A stretch of 45,053 bases of DNA from Bacteroidota bacterium (GTDB lineage Bacteria > Bacteroidota > Bacteroidia > Chitinophagales > UBA8649), in the NCBI GenBank assembly GCA_002862745.1, contig PKDX01000021.1, forward strand, positions 100,523 through 145,575. The letters are read 5' to 3'. Both the position numbers and the translations under genes were made by a program. The notes under the pieces were generated by a model. That model was not told the DNA's origin and made no database searches. It saw only the letters and a program-made list of their open reading frames with translations. Positions 17,401 through 25,077 of the stretch are shown piece after piece. The first letter of the stretch is position 1; every line of letters begins with the position of its first letter.

Positions 17401-20400
17401 CCATGTTACGGTGATGGTATCACCAGCATATGCAGATAAGTCTAGACCAACTTCAATCCAAGGGTCATCAATCGCTGTTTGTTGCTGTCCACTTAGGGAC
17501 CAGATAGAAACCGCACCACTGCCATTATCCACAAGGACTTCAAGGGTTCCCATATCACCACCAAACATATGATACCAGAAACTCAATTGATAACCTAATG
17601 AAGCATCATCCAGTGCGATTAATGGTGTTGTAATATCAGCAAAGTCTCCTTGAGAGGAGCCTGTAGCCTCCGTATAAAGATACGTTCCAAGTCCTGTCGT
17701 GTGGTCTCCTGAAGGCCCCGTTCCTCCAGAACCTGTCGTTCCTTGATCCGCTCTCCATGAAAAGGCCGATGTTGTTAAAGGATTGGCAGTCCAACAAGGA
17801 TCAAATGTTATGTTGGATAATGTTGTCTGTCCCCATGAAGAACCGCTAAATGTCTCGATAAAAGGCACAGCAAATACATCACAAGGTGTTATCACCGTTT
17901 GACTCAAGGCAAAAGATGTGTCAGGGCCTGTACAAACTGAAGTAATATAGAAATCATAGGATGTGTTACCAGTGAGACCTGAAACCGTCAAGTTATTCGT
18001 GCCTGACAAGACCGTTAAGATGGTACCCGTTCCAGGGACAAAGCCACTCGCGCCAAATTCTACAAAGAATGAATCAGTGGCCACAGGACCATCTATCCAT
18101 GTGAGATCAATGGTGTTTGGATCAACCGCTGTAGCTGTGAATGTCGCCGGAGGTGCACAAGGAACACAGGTTTCTACTTGAATAAGGTCTAATGCTAAGT
18201 CTCCCTCAAATCCTAGACCTGTTCCTCCGTAATTAAAGGAAACATTAATCGTACTTCCTGCATAAGCGCTTAAGTCAATTTCTTGATAGAGCCAAGGATC
18301 ATTGCCAGAAGTTTGTTGCTGTCCACTTAGTGAATAGGATGTTGGTGTAAAGGTCACACCTCCATCATCACTTACATCAACATTTAAGGTCCCTATATCT
18401 CCACCAAAAGCATGCACATAAAAAGATAAACGCACGGGAGCGAATGCCGTGGTTAAGTCGATAGCCGGTGAGATAAAACTTGCAATAACTGACTGATTAC
18501 CCGTTGCTTCGTAGCTTACAAAGCTTCCGGGCGCACCACTATGTGCTGCATTGGGTCCAGTACCTGTTGATGTAGGCGTGCCAGGGAACTCCCAACTTCC
18601 ATTACCCGCATTAATATCTCCAGTCCATCCATTGTTTGATTCCAAATCATCACTAAACACCAAGACAGCTGTACCTCCTGATGAACAGGATAATTCAGCG
18701 ACACCCGTAGTAAAGTTAACCGGCCCAACTACGAGCGAACTATCTACAGCACTACAAACCGTTTGAATGTACACATCATATGATGTTAGTGGAAGTAACC
18801 CTGTAATTGTCGCAGATGTAGATGCAGCGGGTAAAGTTACCGTTGTACCTGTGCCAACTGTAAAACCTGTAGGACCATATTCAAGAATAAATTCTTGAGT
18901 GGTCGGTGCTGGATTTACCCAAGTGATCAATGCATCTGTATTTGGAGAGGATACAGCAAGATTTGTTGGCTGAGGACATGTATTCTCCGTGACAATCACA
19001 TTGTCAAACGATACGCCGTCTCCTGAAGCCCAAGAGAAATTATCATTTTGTCCGAAACGAACTTGAAATGTCGATGTCGGTACCTGGCCTGCGGCTGAAA
19101 GCGCAGCATCAATGTCAAGGGGCCCAACGTTCACCACAACATTGCTCGGGCCAACAGTCCAATTGTACACTTCCACCCAGGTATCAGCATCTGAACCTCT
19201 TACCCATACTCTATCCTCAACATTTGTTTCATCACCATTTTCGATGTAATCAAAATAGAGTTCTAAAATAGTCGAAGTAGAGTAAGCCGATAAGTCTAGA
19301 TTTAGAATAACATAGTTTACCTCGAGAGTCCCTGAATTCCCATTGTCAAGGGTGAAGGCACCTATGCCTGAAGGAATTGCACCTGTGGCATTCGTCCCAA
19401 AATAAACAGCTCCCCCAGTAGTTTCAAATTCCCAACGATGATCCGCAGCACAATGCAGGTTACCATTTGTAGAACGCGTGGAATTCGTAATTGATTCAAA
19501 ATTTTCTACGTAGGGAAGTGTAATAGGAGCAATTGTTGCACATTCCGTTTCAAAACTGAACGAAATAGAATTAGCTGAGTCGCCCGCAGAACATACTGTC
19601 GTGATGTATACATCGTATGTGGCATTAGCTAGCAGTCCTGAAAGTAAAGCCGTATCCGCCGCCGAACTAACCGTCGTTCCACTTCCTTGAACAAATCCAC
19701 TCGGGCCATACTCAATCAAAAATTCTTGAAAAGTAGAGTTTGTATCATTAATTGCCACAAAGGCAGAATCTTCACCTATATCAAAGGCATTCGCAGAAAG
19801 CGCATCAAAACAAGTAGGAGGAGAAAAACAAGTAATCGTGTATAAAATTGGGGAGCTAAATCCAGACACGCAAGACAGCGAGAAATCTGAGATAACACCG
19901 AATGATAAATCTCCTGTAGTGCTTGTGAATGTCAAGCCGCTGATATCTCCAGAATTACCATACAGATCATAGAGTATATTACCTGTTCCATTGAGACCAT
20001 CAGTAACTGTTAACTCGTCATATGTGTTTTCAACGGTTCCAGAGATAAAATCTATCTGAATCCAATCGCCAGGATTATCCACTGTAAAATTATCATAGTT
20101 TACATTGAAGTTATCGTAACAGAGTGATGCTGTATCGCCACAAGCAAGAGAAGTAGTAAAACTCCCCGGTAAAGGTGAAGAAGTATCTCCAGCCGCACAA
20201 ATAGCTCGAATGTAGACATCGTAATCTGTTGAGGAAGAAAGTCCAGATAAGGTATAGGGGTTAGTGGAGGCTATCACACTAGCTCCCGTACCTTGGGCAA
20301 AACCCGATGAACCATATTCAATCTCCCACTCAGATGCTGTAGCATTATCCGTCCAACCGAAATCAGCACTCGTTACGCTCACACTATTCAAAGCAAACGT

Positions 20401-20976
20401 TGCTGGCGCTGAACATGAAGGACCATCATTGAAACATACCTCATCGATTAACTGATCAAGAAAGAAATCAGTACCAGCCCCTCCAGACTCCGTACGGAAG
20501 CGAACGCGAACTAATGTTGGGGTGTAATTTAGTCCTGTAAGGGGAACCTCTACATTTTGCCAGCCCGCTATATTGACAGAGCGAGTTAAGACAACATTCC
20601 AACCCGTACCATCCCAAACTTCTACAAAGAGATCGTTGTTTGGCGAAACTGTTCCGTTGTAAAAAGAGAAATGATCAAAGGTCATCTGCGGATATGTCAG
20701 AGCAGAGATATCGACATCTCCTATTTCCAAAACAACTCCTACATCACTGGCTGAGAAATCCATCCATGCATAACTTCCTGCAGGACGACCATTATTTGCA
20801 GCATCATAACCCGGTGTTCCAGAAAAAACCCATGGACCACCTGTAGTAGCACTTTGCGACCAGAGCGAAGGAAGGGCGCTCGAACTGAAATCTTCACAAA
20901 ATGGCGCATTTAAAGGTTGTGCGAAGAGTGCGCCTGAAACGAAGAGAGTAACGAGAAATAGTCCGATTTTTTTCAT
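14455..20976 (-). CDS. Giant modular T9SS cargo protein with fibronectin III and choice-of-anchor-type modules
   Basis: A 2173-residue secreted protein with a signal peptide (MKKIGLFLVTLFVSGALFAQ). It contains MAM/jelly-roll 'choice-of-anchor J'-like segments at ~25-185, 480-660, 765-940, 1030-1210 and 1330-1500. Four fibronectin type III domains lie at ~188-280, 388-478, 665-757 and 940-1030, each with an E(Y/F)GxxGFxxGTG strand. A CUB-like segment is at ~280-388. Later repeats carry CDGDGYTLPNG / AGCDSLLAFNV-type motifs (~1790-1990). A type A T9SS sorting domain closes the protein, from about FPVPFNDLLG to the end. It is likely displayed or released at the cell surface as an adhesin or glycan/protein-binding scaffold; no catalytic domain was recognised. 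It stands alone between a terminator and dapF. Confidence 0.9.
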   Translation of the reverse strand: MKKIGLFLVTLFVSGALFAQPLNAPFCEDFSSSALPSLWSQSATTGGPWVFSGTPGYDAANNGRPAGSYAWMDFSASDVGVVLEIGDVDISALTYPQMTFDHFSFYNGTVSPNNDLFVEVWDGTGWNVVLTRSVNIAGWQNVEVPLTGLNYTPTLVRVRFRTESGGAGTDFFLDQLIDEVCFNDGPSCSAPATFALNSVSVTSADFGWTDNATASEWEIEYGSSGFAQGTGASVIASTNPYTLSGLSSSTDYDVYIRAICAAGDTSSPLPGSFTTSLACGDTASLCYDNFNVNYDNFTVDNPGDWIQIDFISGTVENTYDELTVTDGLNGTGNILYDLYGNSGDISGLTFTSTTGDLSFGVISDFSLSCVSGFSSPILYTITCFSPPTCFDALSANAFDIGEDSAFVAINDTNSTFQEFLIEYGPSGFVQGSGTTVSSAADTALLSGLLANATYDVYITTVCSAGDSANSISFSFETECATIAPITLPYVENFESITNSTRSTNGNLHCAADHRWEFETTGGAVYFGTNATGAIPSGIGAFTLDNGNSGTLEVNYVILNLDLSAYSTSTILELYFDYIENGDETNVEDRVWVRGSDADTWVEVYNWTVGPSNVVVNVGPLDIDAALSAAGQVPTSTFQVRFGQNDNFSWASGDGVSFDNVIVTENTCPQPTNLAVSSPNTDALITWVNPAPTTQEFILEYGPTGFTVGTGTTVTLPAASTSATITGLLPLTSYDVYIQTVCSAVDSSLVVGPVNFTTGVAELSCSSGGTAVLVFSDDLESNNGWTGDINAGNGSWEFPGTPTSTGTGPNAAHSGAPGSFVSYEATGNQSVIASFISPAIDLTTAFAPVRLSFYVHAFGGDIGTLNVDVSDDGGVTFTPTSYSLSGQQQTSGNDPWLYQEIDLSAYAGSTINVSFNYGGTGLGFEGDLALDLIQVETCVPCAPPATFTATAVDPNTIDLTWIDGPVATDSFFVEFGASGFVPGTGTILTVLSGTNNLTVSGLTGNTSYDFYITSVCTGPDTSFALSQTVITPCDVFAVPFIETFSGSSWGQTTLSNITFDPCWTANPLTTSAFSWRADQGTTGSGGTGPSGDHTTGLGTYLYTEATGSSQGDFADITTPLIALDDASLGYQLSFWYHMFGGDMGTLEVLVDNGSGAVSIWSLSGQQQTAIDDPWIEVGLDLSAYAGDTITVTWRGTRGPGFTSDMAIDDIGITVLPPVDYIVSAFTSPANPGCYDPSALVTVEIVNGGSDTLFTDSLGNTLNVVQLGPNGGSFNQTVILPSDTLLPFNGNSMALTLGPLDLSQVGTYDFIAFVNNTDINTFNDTLTYQVVVDPLAQLPIEEDFTGFTGANLDAIGPLTEWEGQGIPQNAGFSGWTDDLFANAGGVNGTSARINLFNVGDYAWMLTPIFEVESNTTFTYDIALTDFASTLSGTLGSDDTVAVYVSTDCGVTWNPVVVYDASSVISNTGQNDTVDLSAYVGQNIQVGFYATEGNIDDIEDNDIFIDNINIQTIPNVDAAFIEFLSPNDGCGSDSSEIIAVVANLGLDTLTSVVVDVLYGPGSATQASVGAVTGVLAPGQFDTLSIGYINTLNGYSPLLLLGTVEVLSGQDGISANDTAFTVVALEAVPMAVAVPNASICLGDSVDVSLAPAMNGEQTMYYLSDTSTTAVAMGDTVTFSPAVTTTYYVQRGSSCYAVEEVATGGSLNSTLTSFSINGLPGNFPSGATIIFSGFGDIDGTGGNLEQWNVSDENGNLLGSIGGVAGTTQCGDTLYDTVAVSAAQMAAWNSDGVIQFSGVDAAGNINTTLCGGDFLSVRIEYCGAEPSTAYTVSGGCASDFSQFTIEVNNPTLDTVQVAICEGTSYALPGGNVVIQPGLYTDALSTVAGCDSVIVTDLTINPTFTDTLDIVLCDGDGYTLPNGVTVYDSGFYAVNLQTSAGCDSLLAFNVSIVTSFTIFQSPVICTGQSFVVGGTPNPSSIYTQTGAYVDTLLSSGGCDSVVYTNLSVLPEINIDYGNIGASICESDSVIDLNLLPIGGVLTGPGASGNLFDPNVAGLGSHNLTYSYTDTTTGCVTTANFEVDVVLCTGIENIDGLTQLAVFPVPFNDLLGLELEAETEGALTVSLYDAASQLVYSNEFSVVRGANTLTLEVGALQAAGVYMLELERDGKRHVIEILREE

Positions 20977-21053
20977 AGAATTTAATTTTTATCGCCTAAT
21001 TAATTTTTGAATAGAGTGCTACGGAAGATAGGGCTTTTTAGCGAATTGTTAAC

Positions 21054-21872
21054 CTATTTAATATCAAAAGTTAACTTTCCCTCAAAGGTTTTTTTAGCCG
21101 GGCCAGAAAGAATGACATTTTCGCCATTTTTGGGTGCAGTATTTTTCTTGAAAGAAGTTAACAAAACACCGCCGGCATTCTGAATCGATAAATCTTCATC
21201 GACCGATACCAATCCTTGATCTGCCAATACGACAAGAGCGGCGATATTTCCCGTTCCACAGGCTTCGGTTGGCGCTTCGACTCCTCGTTCATAGGTCAAA
21301 ATATGCCACATGTCTTGACTGGTTGATGTCGATTCTTTCCATAGGTAATTTACATTACATCCCTCCGGCTTAAATCGCTCATCCCATCGATACTGGTAGG
21401 CCTCTTGTATCCAGTTTTGATTTGGTTTTTTAAGGATTATCAAATGAGGAGAACCCGTGTCGACAAAAAACTGGTCATCGCCCAATGATTTCACCTTGGA
21501 TTGCTGAACGGGCACCTCAATAGACACATCAACTTGTCCATTCACCCTGCCTAGATATTCACCACCGAAAGCCAAGTAGGACACCCACTCCTCCTTGTCG
21601 ATAATACCCATGTCATGAGCAAACGCTAAAGCACAGCGACTGCCATTACCGCAAAGACTTCCCACTTCCCCATCAGCATTGTAATACACCATCTCGAAAG
21701 CAGCATTATCGGATGGCCTGATAATAATTATACCATCTGCTCCTATGCCGTAATGTCTTCGACACAAAGCCGCTCGTTGAGCAGGACTCCAATTTAGCAC
21801 TGGACTATCAAATCCGTTAATCATGATAAAATCATTTCCAGCCCCATGATATTTTACAAAAGAAAATGCCAT
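21054..21872 (-). CDS. dapF: Diaminopimelate epimerase
   Basis: A 272-residue cofactor-independent racemase that converts LL- to meso-diaminopimelate for lysine and peptidoglycan synthesis. The two catalytic cysteines are in the expected motifs: Cys74 in SLCGNGSRC and Cys205 in PTEACGTGN. HGAGNDF near the N-terminus and the ERGVE stretch before the second cysteine are family hallmarks. Length and motifs are normal, and the enzyme should be cytosolic. It is transcribed divergently from htrA across a 71-nt gap containing an inverted repeat. No other dap genes are nearby. Confidence 0.97.
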   Translation of the reverse strand: MAFSFVKYHGAGNDFIMINGFDSPVLNWSPAQRAALCRRHYGIGADGIIIIRPSDNAAFEMVYYNADGEVGSLCGNGSRCALAFAHDMGIIDKEEWVSYLAFGGEYLGRVNGQVDVSIEVPVQQSKVKSLGDDQFFVDTGSPHLIILKKPNQNWIQEAYQYRWDERFKPEGCNVNYLWKESTSTSQDMWHILTYERGVEAPTEACGTGNIAALVVLADQGLVSVDEDLSIQNAGGVLLTSFKKNTAPKNGENVILSGPAKKTFEGKLTFDIK

Positions 21873-21889
21873 ATTTTCCGTTTTAAGTA

Positions 21890-21921
21890 AAGTTGGTAAG
21901 AAATTTGAAGTACACCAACTT
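21890..21921. promoter_or_regulatory. Inverted repeat in the dapF/htrA divergent promoter region
   Basis: AAGTTGGT (21890-21897) and ACCAACTT (21914-21921) are perfect 8-bp inverted copies separated by 16 nt, in the 71-nt gap between the divergent starts. The half-site spacing (24 bp start to start) suits a dimeric regulator on one DNA face. It could also fold as a loose RNA hairpin in either leader. No protein can be assigned. Confidence 0.4.
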
Positions 21922-21943
21922 GATTTAAAAAAACAATCGCATT

Positions 21944-23446
21944 ATGTCTGCAACAAATCGAAAAGTAATCAATCTTGCCATCACGATCACAACAAGCTTA
22001 GCTACGTGCTTAATTGTACTTGGCATTGCATTTCAATTAGGGTCTCCCAAAAACACCCTAGAGGAAAATGGGGATAACACAACCTCAAATACTTCTTCAT
22101 TCGATGTGCACCCTGACTTTTATCAAAAAGCCAATTTTATGCTCCTCGACTCCCTTCCAAATTTTGTTGGAGCAGCACAAAATACCACAGAATGCGTTGT
22201 ACACATTCGATCTAAAAGCACCGCATCCTATCAACAGTCTCACCCATTTATGGATGATCCTATGTTTCGTTACTTTTTCGGTGATGAGTTTTCCAATCCC
22301 CAAGAATATGAAAGCGAAGCAACCGGATCAGGTGTCATTTTGTCTGAATCGGGATATATTGTCACCAACCACCATGTTATTGAAGGAGCTACTTCGCTCA
22401 CCGTTACGACTTGGGATAATGTAGAGTACGAAGCTACTCTTATTGGCTCTGATCCAGATACTGATCTTGCCCTCTTAAAAGTTGAAGGTGATAATTTGCC
22501 AGCAATCCGTGTAGGAAACTCCGATTCAGTGCAAGTTGGTGAATGGGTTCTTGCCGTGGGGAATCCTTTCAATCTTTCATCCACTGTTACTGCAGGTATC
22601 GTGAGCGCTAAGAGTCGCAACATCAATATAGGATCCGCCCAAACATCCGTAGAATCATTTATACAAACTGATGCAGCGGTTAACCCAGGAAATAGCGGGG
22701 GCGCATTGGTCAATGTAGATGGTTACCTCGTAGGCATTAACACAGCAATCGCCTCCCCTACTGGAAGTTACACAGGGTATTCCTTTGCTGTTCCTTCAAA
22801 CCTAATGCTCAAAGTCGTTAATGACTTAATGGAGTTTGGCATTGTTCAGCGCGGATTTTTAGGAGTAAGCATACAAGATGTGCCAAAAGACCTTGACTTA
22901 GGCGTAACGCTTGGAGCCTATGTTGCAGAAACTGTTGAAGGAGGTGCTGCGGATAAAGCTGGTGTACTTCCTGGTGATGTCATCATCGCTGTCGAGGGAC
23001 GACCTATTCGCTCAAGTGCATCTCTACAGGAACGAATTGCCTCTTTCCGTCCTGGAGATGAAGTCAATATTACCCTATGGAGAGATGGAGCATCCATTGA
23101 AAAAACCATTACGCTTCGGAATAAGGATAATGAAATGGGCCTAGTGGCAAAAAGTTCGGAAAAAGTTGAATCCCTTGGAATCTCAATTGCTGCACTTGAT
23201 GAAGATGATTTAAAAGAATACAATGTTAAGTATGGCATTAAAGTCACTCAGGTACATCCTGGAGTTGTTAGCAAATCGACAGATATCCGTCAAGGTTTTG
23301 TGGTTACGATGCTTAATGACCAACCGATTAAATCGGTAGAAGACTTTAATGATGCCATGGAAAATGCTGAAGGCAGAGTTATTCTTGAGGGTAAATACCA
23401 AGATTCTGAGCGAACTTATCTAAAAGCCTTTACCTTTGAGCAGTAA
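21944..23446 (+). CDS. HtrA/DegP-family periplasmic serine protease with two PDZ domains
   Basis: A 500-residue S1C protease. One N-terminal hydrophobic segment (~8-32) serves as signal or anchor. The protease domain has catalytic His144 in VTNHHVIEGA, Asp174 in DPDTDLALLKV and Ser251 in NPGNSGGALV. A PDZ domain (~300-385, GFLGVSIQDV) and a second, more divergent PDZ (~400-490) follow. HtrA proteins degrade or refold damaged envelope proteins during stress. The gene has its own upstream region shared with dapF and is followed after 27 nt by a CBS-domain gene on the same strand, probably in one transcript. DegP, DegQ or DegS subtype cannot be decided, though two PDZ domains argue against DegS. 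Confidence 0.93.
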   Translation: MSATNRKVINLAITITTSLATCLIVLGIAFQLGSPKNTLEENGDNTTSNTSSFDVHPDFYQKANFMLLDSLPNFVGAAQNTTECVVHIRSKSTASYQQSHPFMDDPMFRYFFGDEFSNPQEYESEATGSGVILSESGYIVTNHHVIEGATSLTVTTWDNVEYEATLIGSDPDTDLALLKVEGDNLPAIRVGNSDSVQVGEWVLAVGNPFNLSSTVTAGIVSAKSRNINIGSAQTSVESFIQTDAAVNPGNSGGALVNVDGYLVGINTAIASPTGSYTGYSFAVPSNLMLKVVNDLMEFGIVQRGFLGVSIQDVPKDLDLGVTLGAYVAETVEGGAADKAGVLPGDVIIAVEGRPIRSSASLQERIASFRPGDEVNITLWRDGASIEKTITLRNKDNEMGLVAKSSEKVESLGISIAALDEDDLKEYNVKYGIKVTQVHPGVVSKSTDIRQGFVVTMLNDQPIKSVEDFNDAMENAEGRVILEGKYQDSERTYLKAFTFEQ

Positions 23447-23473
23447 TTAATGTTAAACGTCTAATTCGGAATA

Positions 23474-23866
23474 ATGCAAAAGACTATAAATCAGTTGATG
23501 ACTAAAGAAGTCGTTGTTATCGATTTTAATACCAAGTTCTCTAAAATCATTGAATTCTTTCACGAGTTTCGAATGAACCACCTACCTGTGGTCTACAATG
23601 ACAAGCTTGTTGGTATGATAAGCCTTAGAGACGTCCTTAACACCTATTACAAGCACTTAGGTGATCCGTCATCCTTTACGATTGAAAACATTGACAACAA
23701 CTTCAAGGTTGAGAATATCATGACAAAGGAGGTGCATAGCATCAAAGCTGATGCAACTCAAGATGAAGCGGCCAATACATTTAAGAAGAACAAGTTCAGA
23801 TCCCTGCCTGTAACGAATAGCGAAGGGCAACTCATTGGGATTATAACTCCTCTGGATTTAATCTAG
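23474..23866 (+). CDS. Stand-alone CBS-domain-pair protein
   Basis: A 130-residue cytosolic protein made almost entirely of one CBS pair (Bateman module). The first repeat is about residues 7-60 (MTKEVVVIDFNTKFSKII...LPVVYNDKLVGMISLRDV) and the second about 78-130 (MTKEVHSIKADATQDEAA...LPVTNSEGQLIGIITPLDL). Such modules usually bind adenine nucleotides and regulate a partner. It lies 27 nt after htrA and before a convergent terminator, so co-expression with the protease is likely. The partner protein is not identifiable here. Confidence 0.88.
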   Translation: MQKTINQLMTKEVVVIDFNTKFSKIIEFFHEFRMNHLPVVYNDKLVGMISLRDVLNTYYKHLGDPSSFTIENIDNNFKVENIMTKEVHSIKADATQDEAANTFKKNKFRSLPVTNSEGQLIGIITPLDLI

Positions 23867-23880
23867 AAAGTCTTACTCGA

Positions 23881-23914
23881 AAGAAAAGAACTCAAGCCCA
23901 CAGTCGGGTTTGAG
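23881..23914 (-). terminator. Terminator hairpin after pdhB
   Basis: A 9-bp stem (CTCAAGCCC at 23891-23899 with GGGTTTGAG at 23906-23914, one G-U pair in RNA) closes a 6-nt loop. On the minus strand it is followed by the T-rich TTCTTTTCTT, as expected for a terminator of the pdhB transcript, which stops at 23956. On the plus strand there is no T-run. Confidence 0.6.
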
Positions 23915-23955
23915 ATCAATGATGCCTGCCTTTGTGGTTAAGAAGAGCTATCGAA

Positions 23956-24933
23956 TTATCCGTAGGTAACAGATTTTACAGCCTGTACTACACGATGCAC
24001 GCTTGGAAGGTAGTTTTCCACGAGATTTGGAGCGTAATGCATGGAAGCATCCGCACCATTTACCCGCAATACTGGGGCATCAAGGTAGTCAAAAGCTCTT
24101 CGCTGCAATTGGTAGGACACCTCTGAAGAGATTCCACCAAAAGGCCATGATTCATCGATTACTACACACCGATTGGTCTTCTTTACACTATCAACAATGG
24201 TATCGATATCTAGAGGACGAATCGTGCGAAGATCAATAACCTCAGCGCTAATTCCCGATTCCGCCAAGGCATCCGCTGCGTCATGAGCAACCTTCATCAT
24301 TTTATTGTAGGATATCAAGGTTACATCACTACCTTCTCTCTTGATGTCTGCTTTTCCTATCGGGATAATATATTCTCCTTCAGGAACAAGCCCCATATCA
24401 CCATACATCAACTCAGACTCCATAAAAATTACCGGGTCATTGTCACGAATCGCGCTTTTGAGTAATCCCTTGGCATCGGCTGGGTTCGAAGGAGATATCA
24501 CTTTGAGACCCGGGACGTTCGCCAACCAATTTTCAAATGTCTGTGAGTGCTGCGCACCTAGCTGACCCGCTGATCCAGAAGGACCACGAAAAACGATAGG
24601 ACAAGAAAATTGACCTCCCGACATAGCGAGCATTTTCGCCGCCGCATTAATGATTGGATCGAGCGCTAATACAGCAAAATTGAAGGTCATGAATTCAATA
24701 ATAGGTCGAGTCCCATTCGAAGAAGCTCCTACACCAAGGGCTGCGAAACCTAACTCACTGATTGGTGTGTCAATAACACGCTCAGGACCAAATTGGTCAA
24801 GCATACCTTCTGTCACCTTGTAGGCGCCATTATATTCAGCAATCTCCTCTCCCATTAAAAAGATCGACGGATCGCTAATCATTTCTTCGGTCATCGCTTC
24901 CCGAAGCGCGGCACGCATACTAAGTTCTTTCAT
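23956..24933 (-). CDS. pdhB: Pyruvate dehydrogenase E1 component, beta subunit
   Basis: A 325-residue E1-beta subunit of the 2-oxo acid dehydrogenase complex, which with E1-alpha and thiamine diphosphate decarboxylates pyruvate. Typical stretches are MREALREAM-like MRAALREAMTEEM at the start, MGEEIAEYNGAYKVT, DTPISELGFAALGVG, the cation-site FRGPSGSAGQLGAQHSQ and, in the C-terminal transketolase domain, VIDLRTIRPLDIDTI. The branched-chain E1-beta is the nearest alternative; the YNGAYKVT segment favours pyruvate dehydrogenase. The alpha subunit is not adjacent, so the gene seems monocistronic, with its own -7 box and terminator. Confidence 0.93.
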   Translation of the reverse strand: MKELSMRAALREAMTEEMISDPSIFLMGEEIAEYNGAYKVTEGMLDQFGPERVIDTPISELGFAALGVGASSNGTRPIIEFMTFNFAVLALDPIINAAAKMLAMSGGQFSCPIVFRGPSGSAGQLGAQHSQTFENWLANVPGLKVISPSNPADAKGLLKSAIRDNDPVIFMESELMYGDMGLVPEGEYIIPIGKADIKREGSDVTLISYNKMMKVAHDAADALAESGISAEVIDLRTIRPLDIDTIVDSVKKTNRCVVIDESWPFGGISSEVSYQLQRRAFDYLDAPVLRVNGADASMHYAPNLVENYLPSVHRVVQAVKSVTYG

Positions 24934-24954
24934 TGATTATTGTTTAGCAATATG

Positions 24955-24962
24955 CAAAGATA
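24955..24962 (-). promoter_or_regulatory. pdhB -7 box (TATCTTTG)
   Basis: On the minus strand TATCTTTG matches the Bacteroidota -7 consensus TAnnTTTG exactly and ends 21 nt before the pdhB ATG, giving a short leader. No clean TTG-type -33 element is visible at the usual spacing. Confidence 0.6.
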
Positions 24963-25028
24963 ATCCTTCCGATACTTTTATGAAATTAAGTTGTGCATTC
25001 ATGATAAAGCCCAATGTTACATAATTGT

Positions 25029-25036
25029 TACCTTTG
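25029..25036 (+). promoter_or_regulatory. -7 box (TACCTTTG) for the TonB receptor gene
   Basis: An exact TAnnTTTG match. It places transcription initiation near 25043, downstream of an in-frame ATG at 24991 and upstream of ATGs at 25048, 25063 and 25078. It therefore argues for one of the later starts. No good -33 TTG is seen. Confidence 0.55.
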
Positions 25037-25077
25037 GTTTACGAGTTATGAGACACTTGAAAATGCCCACTCATACA

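Noticed and set aside
22270-22713. 147-codon open frame opposite htrA
   Set aside because: Shadow of the HtrA protease domain; no signal, motif or independent promoter.
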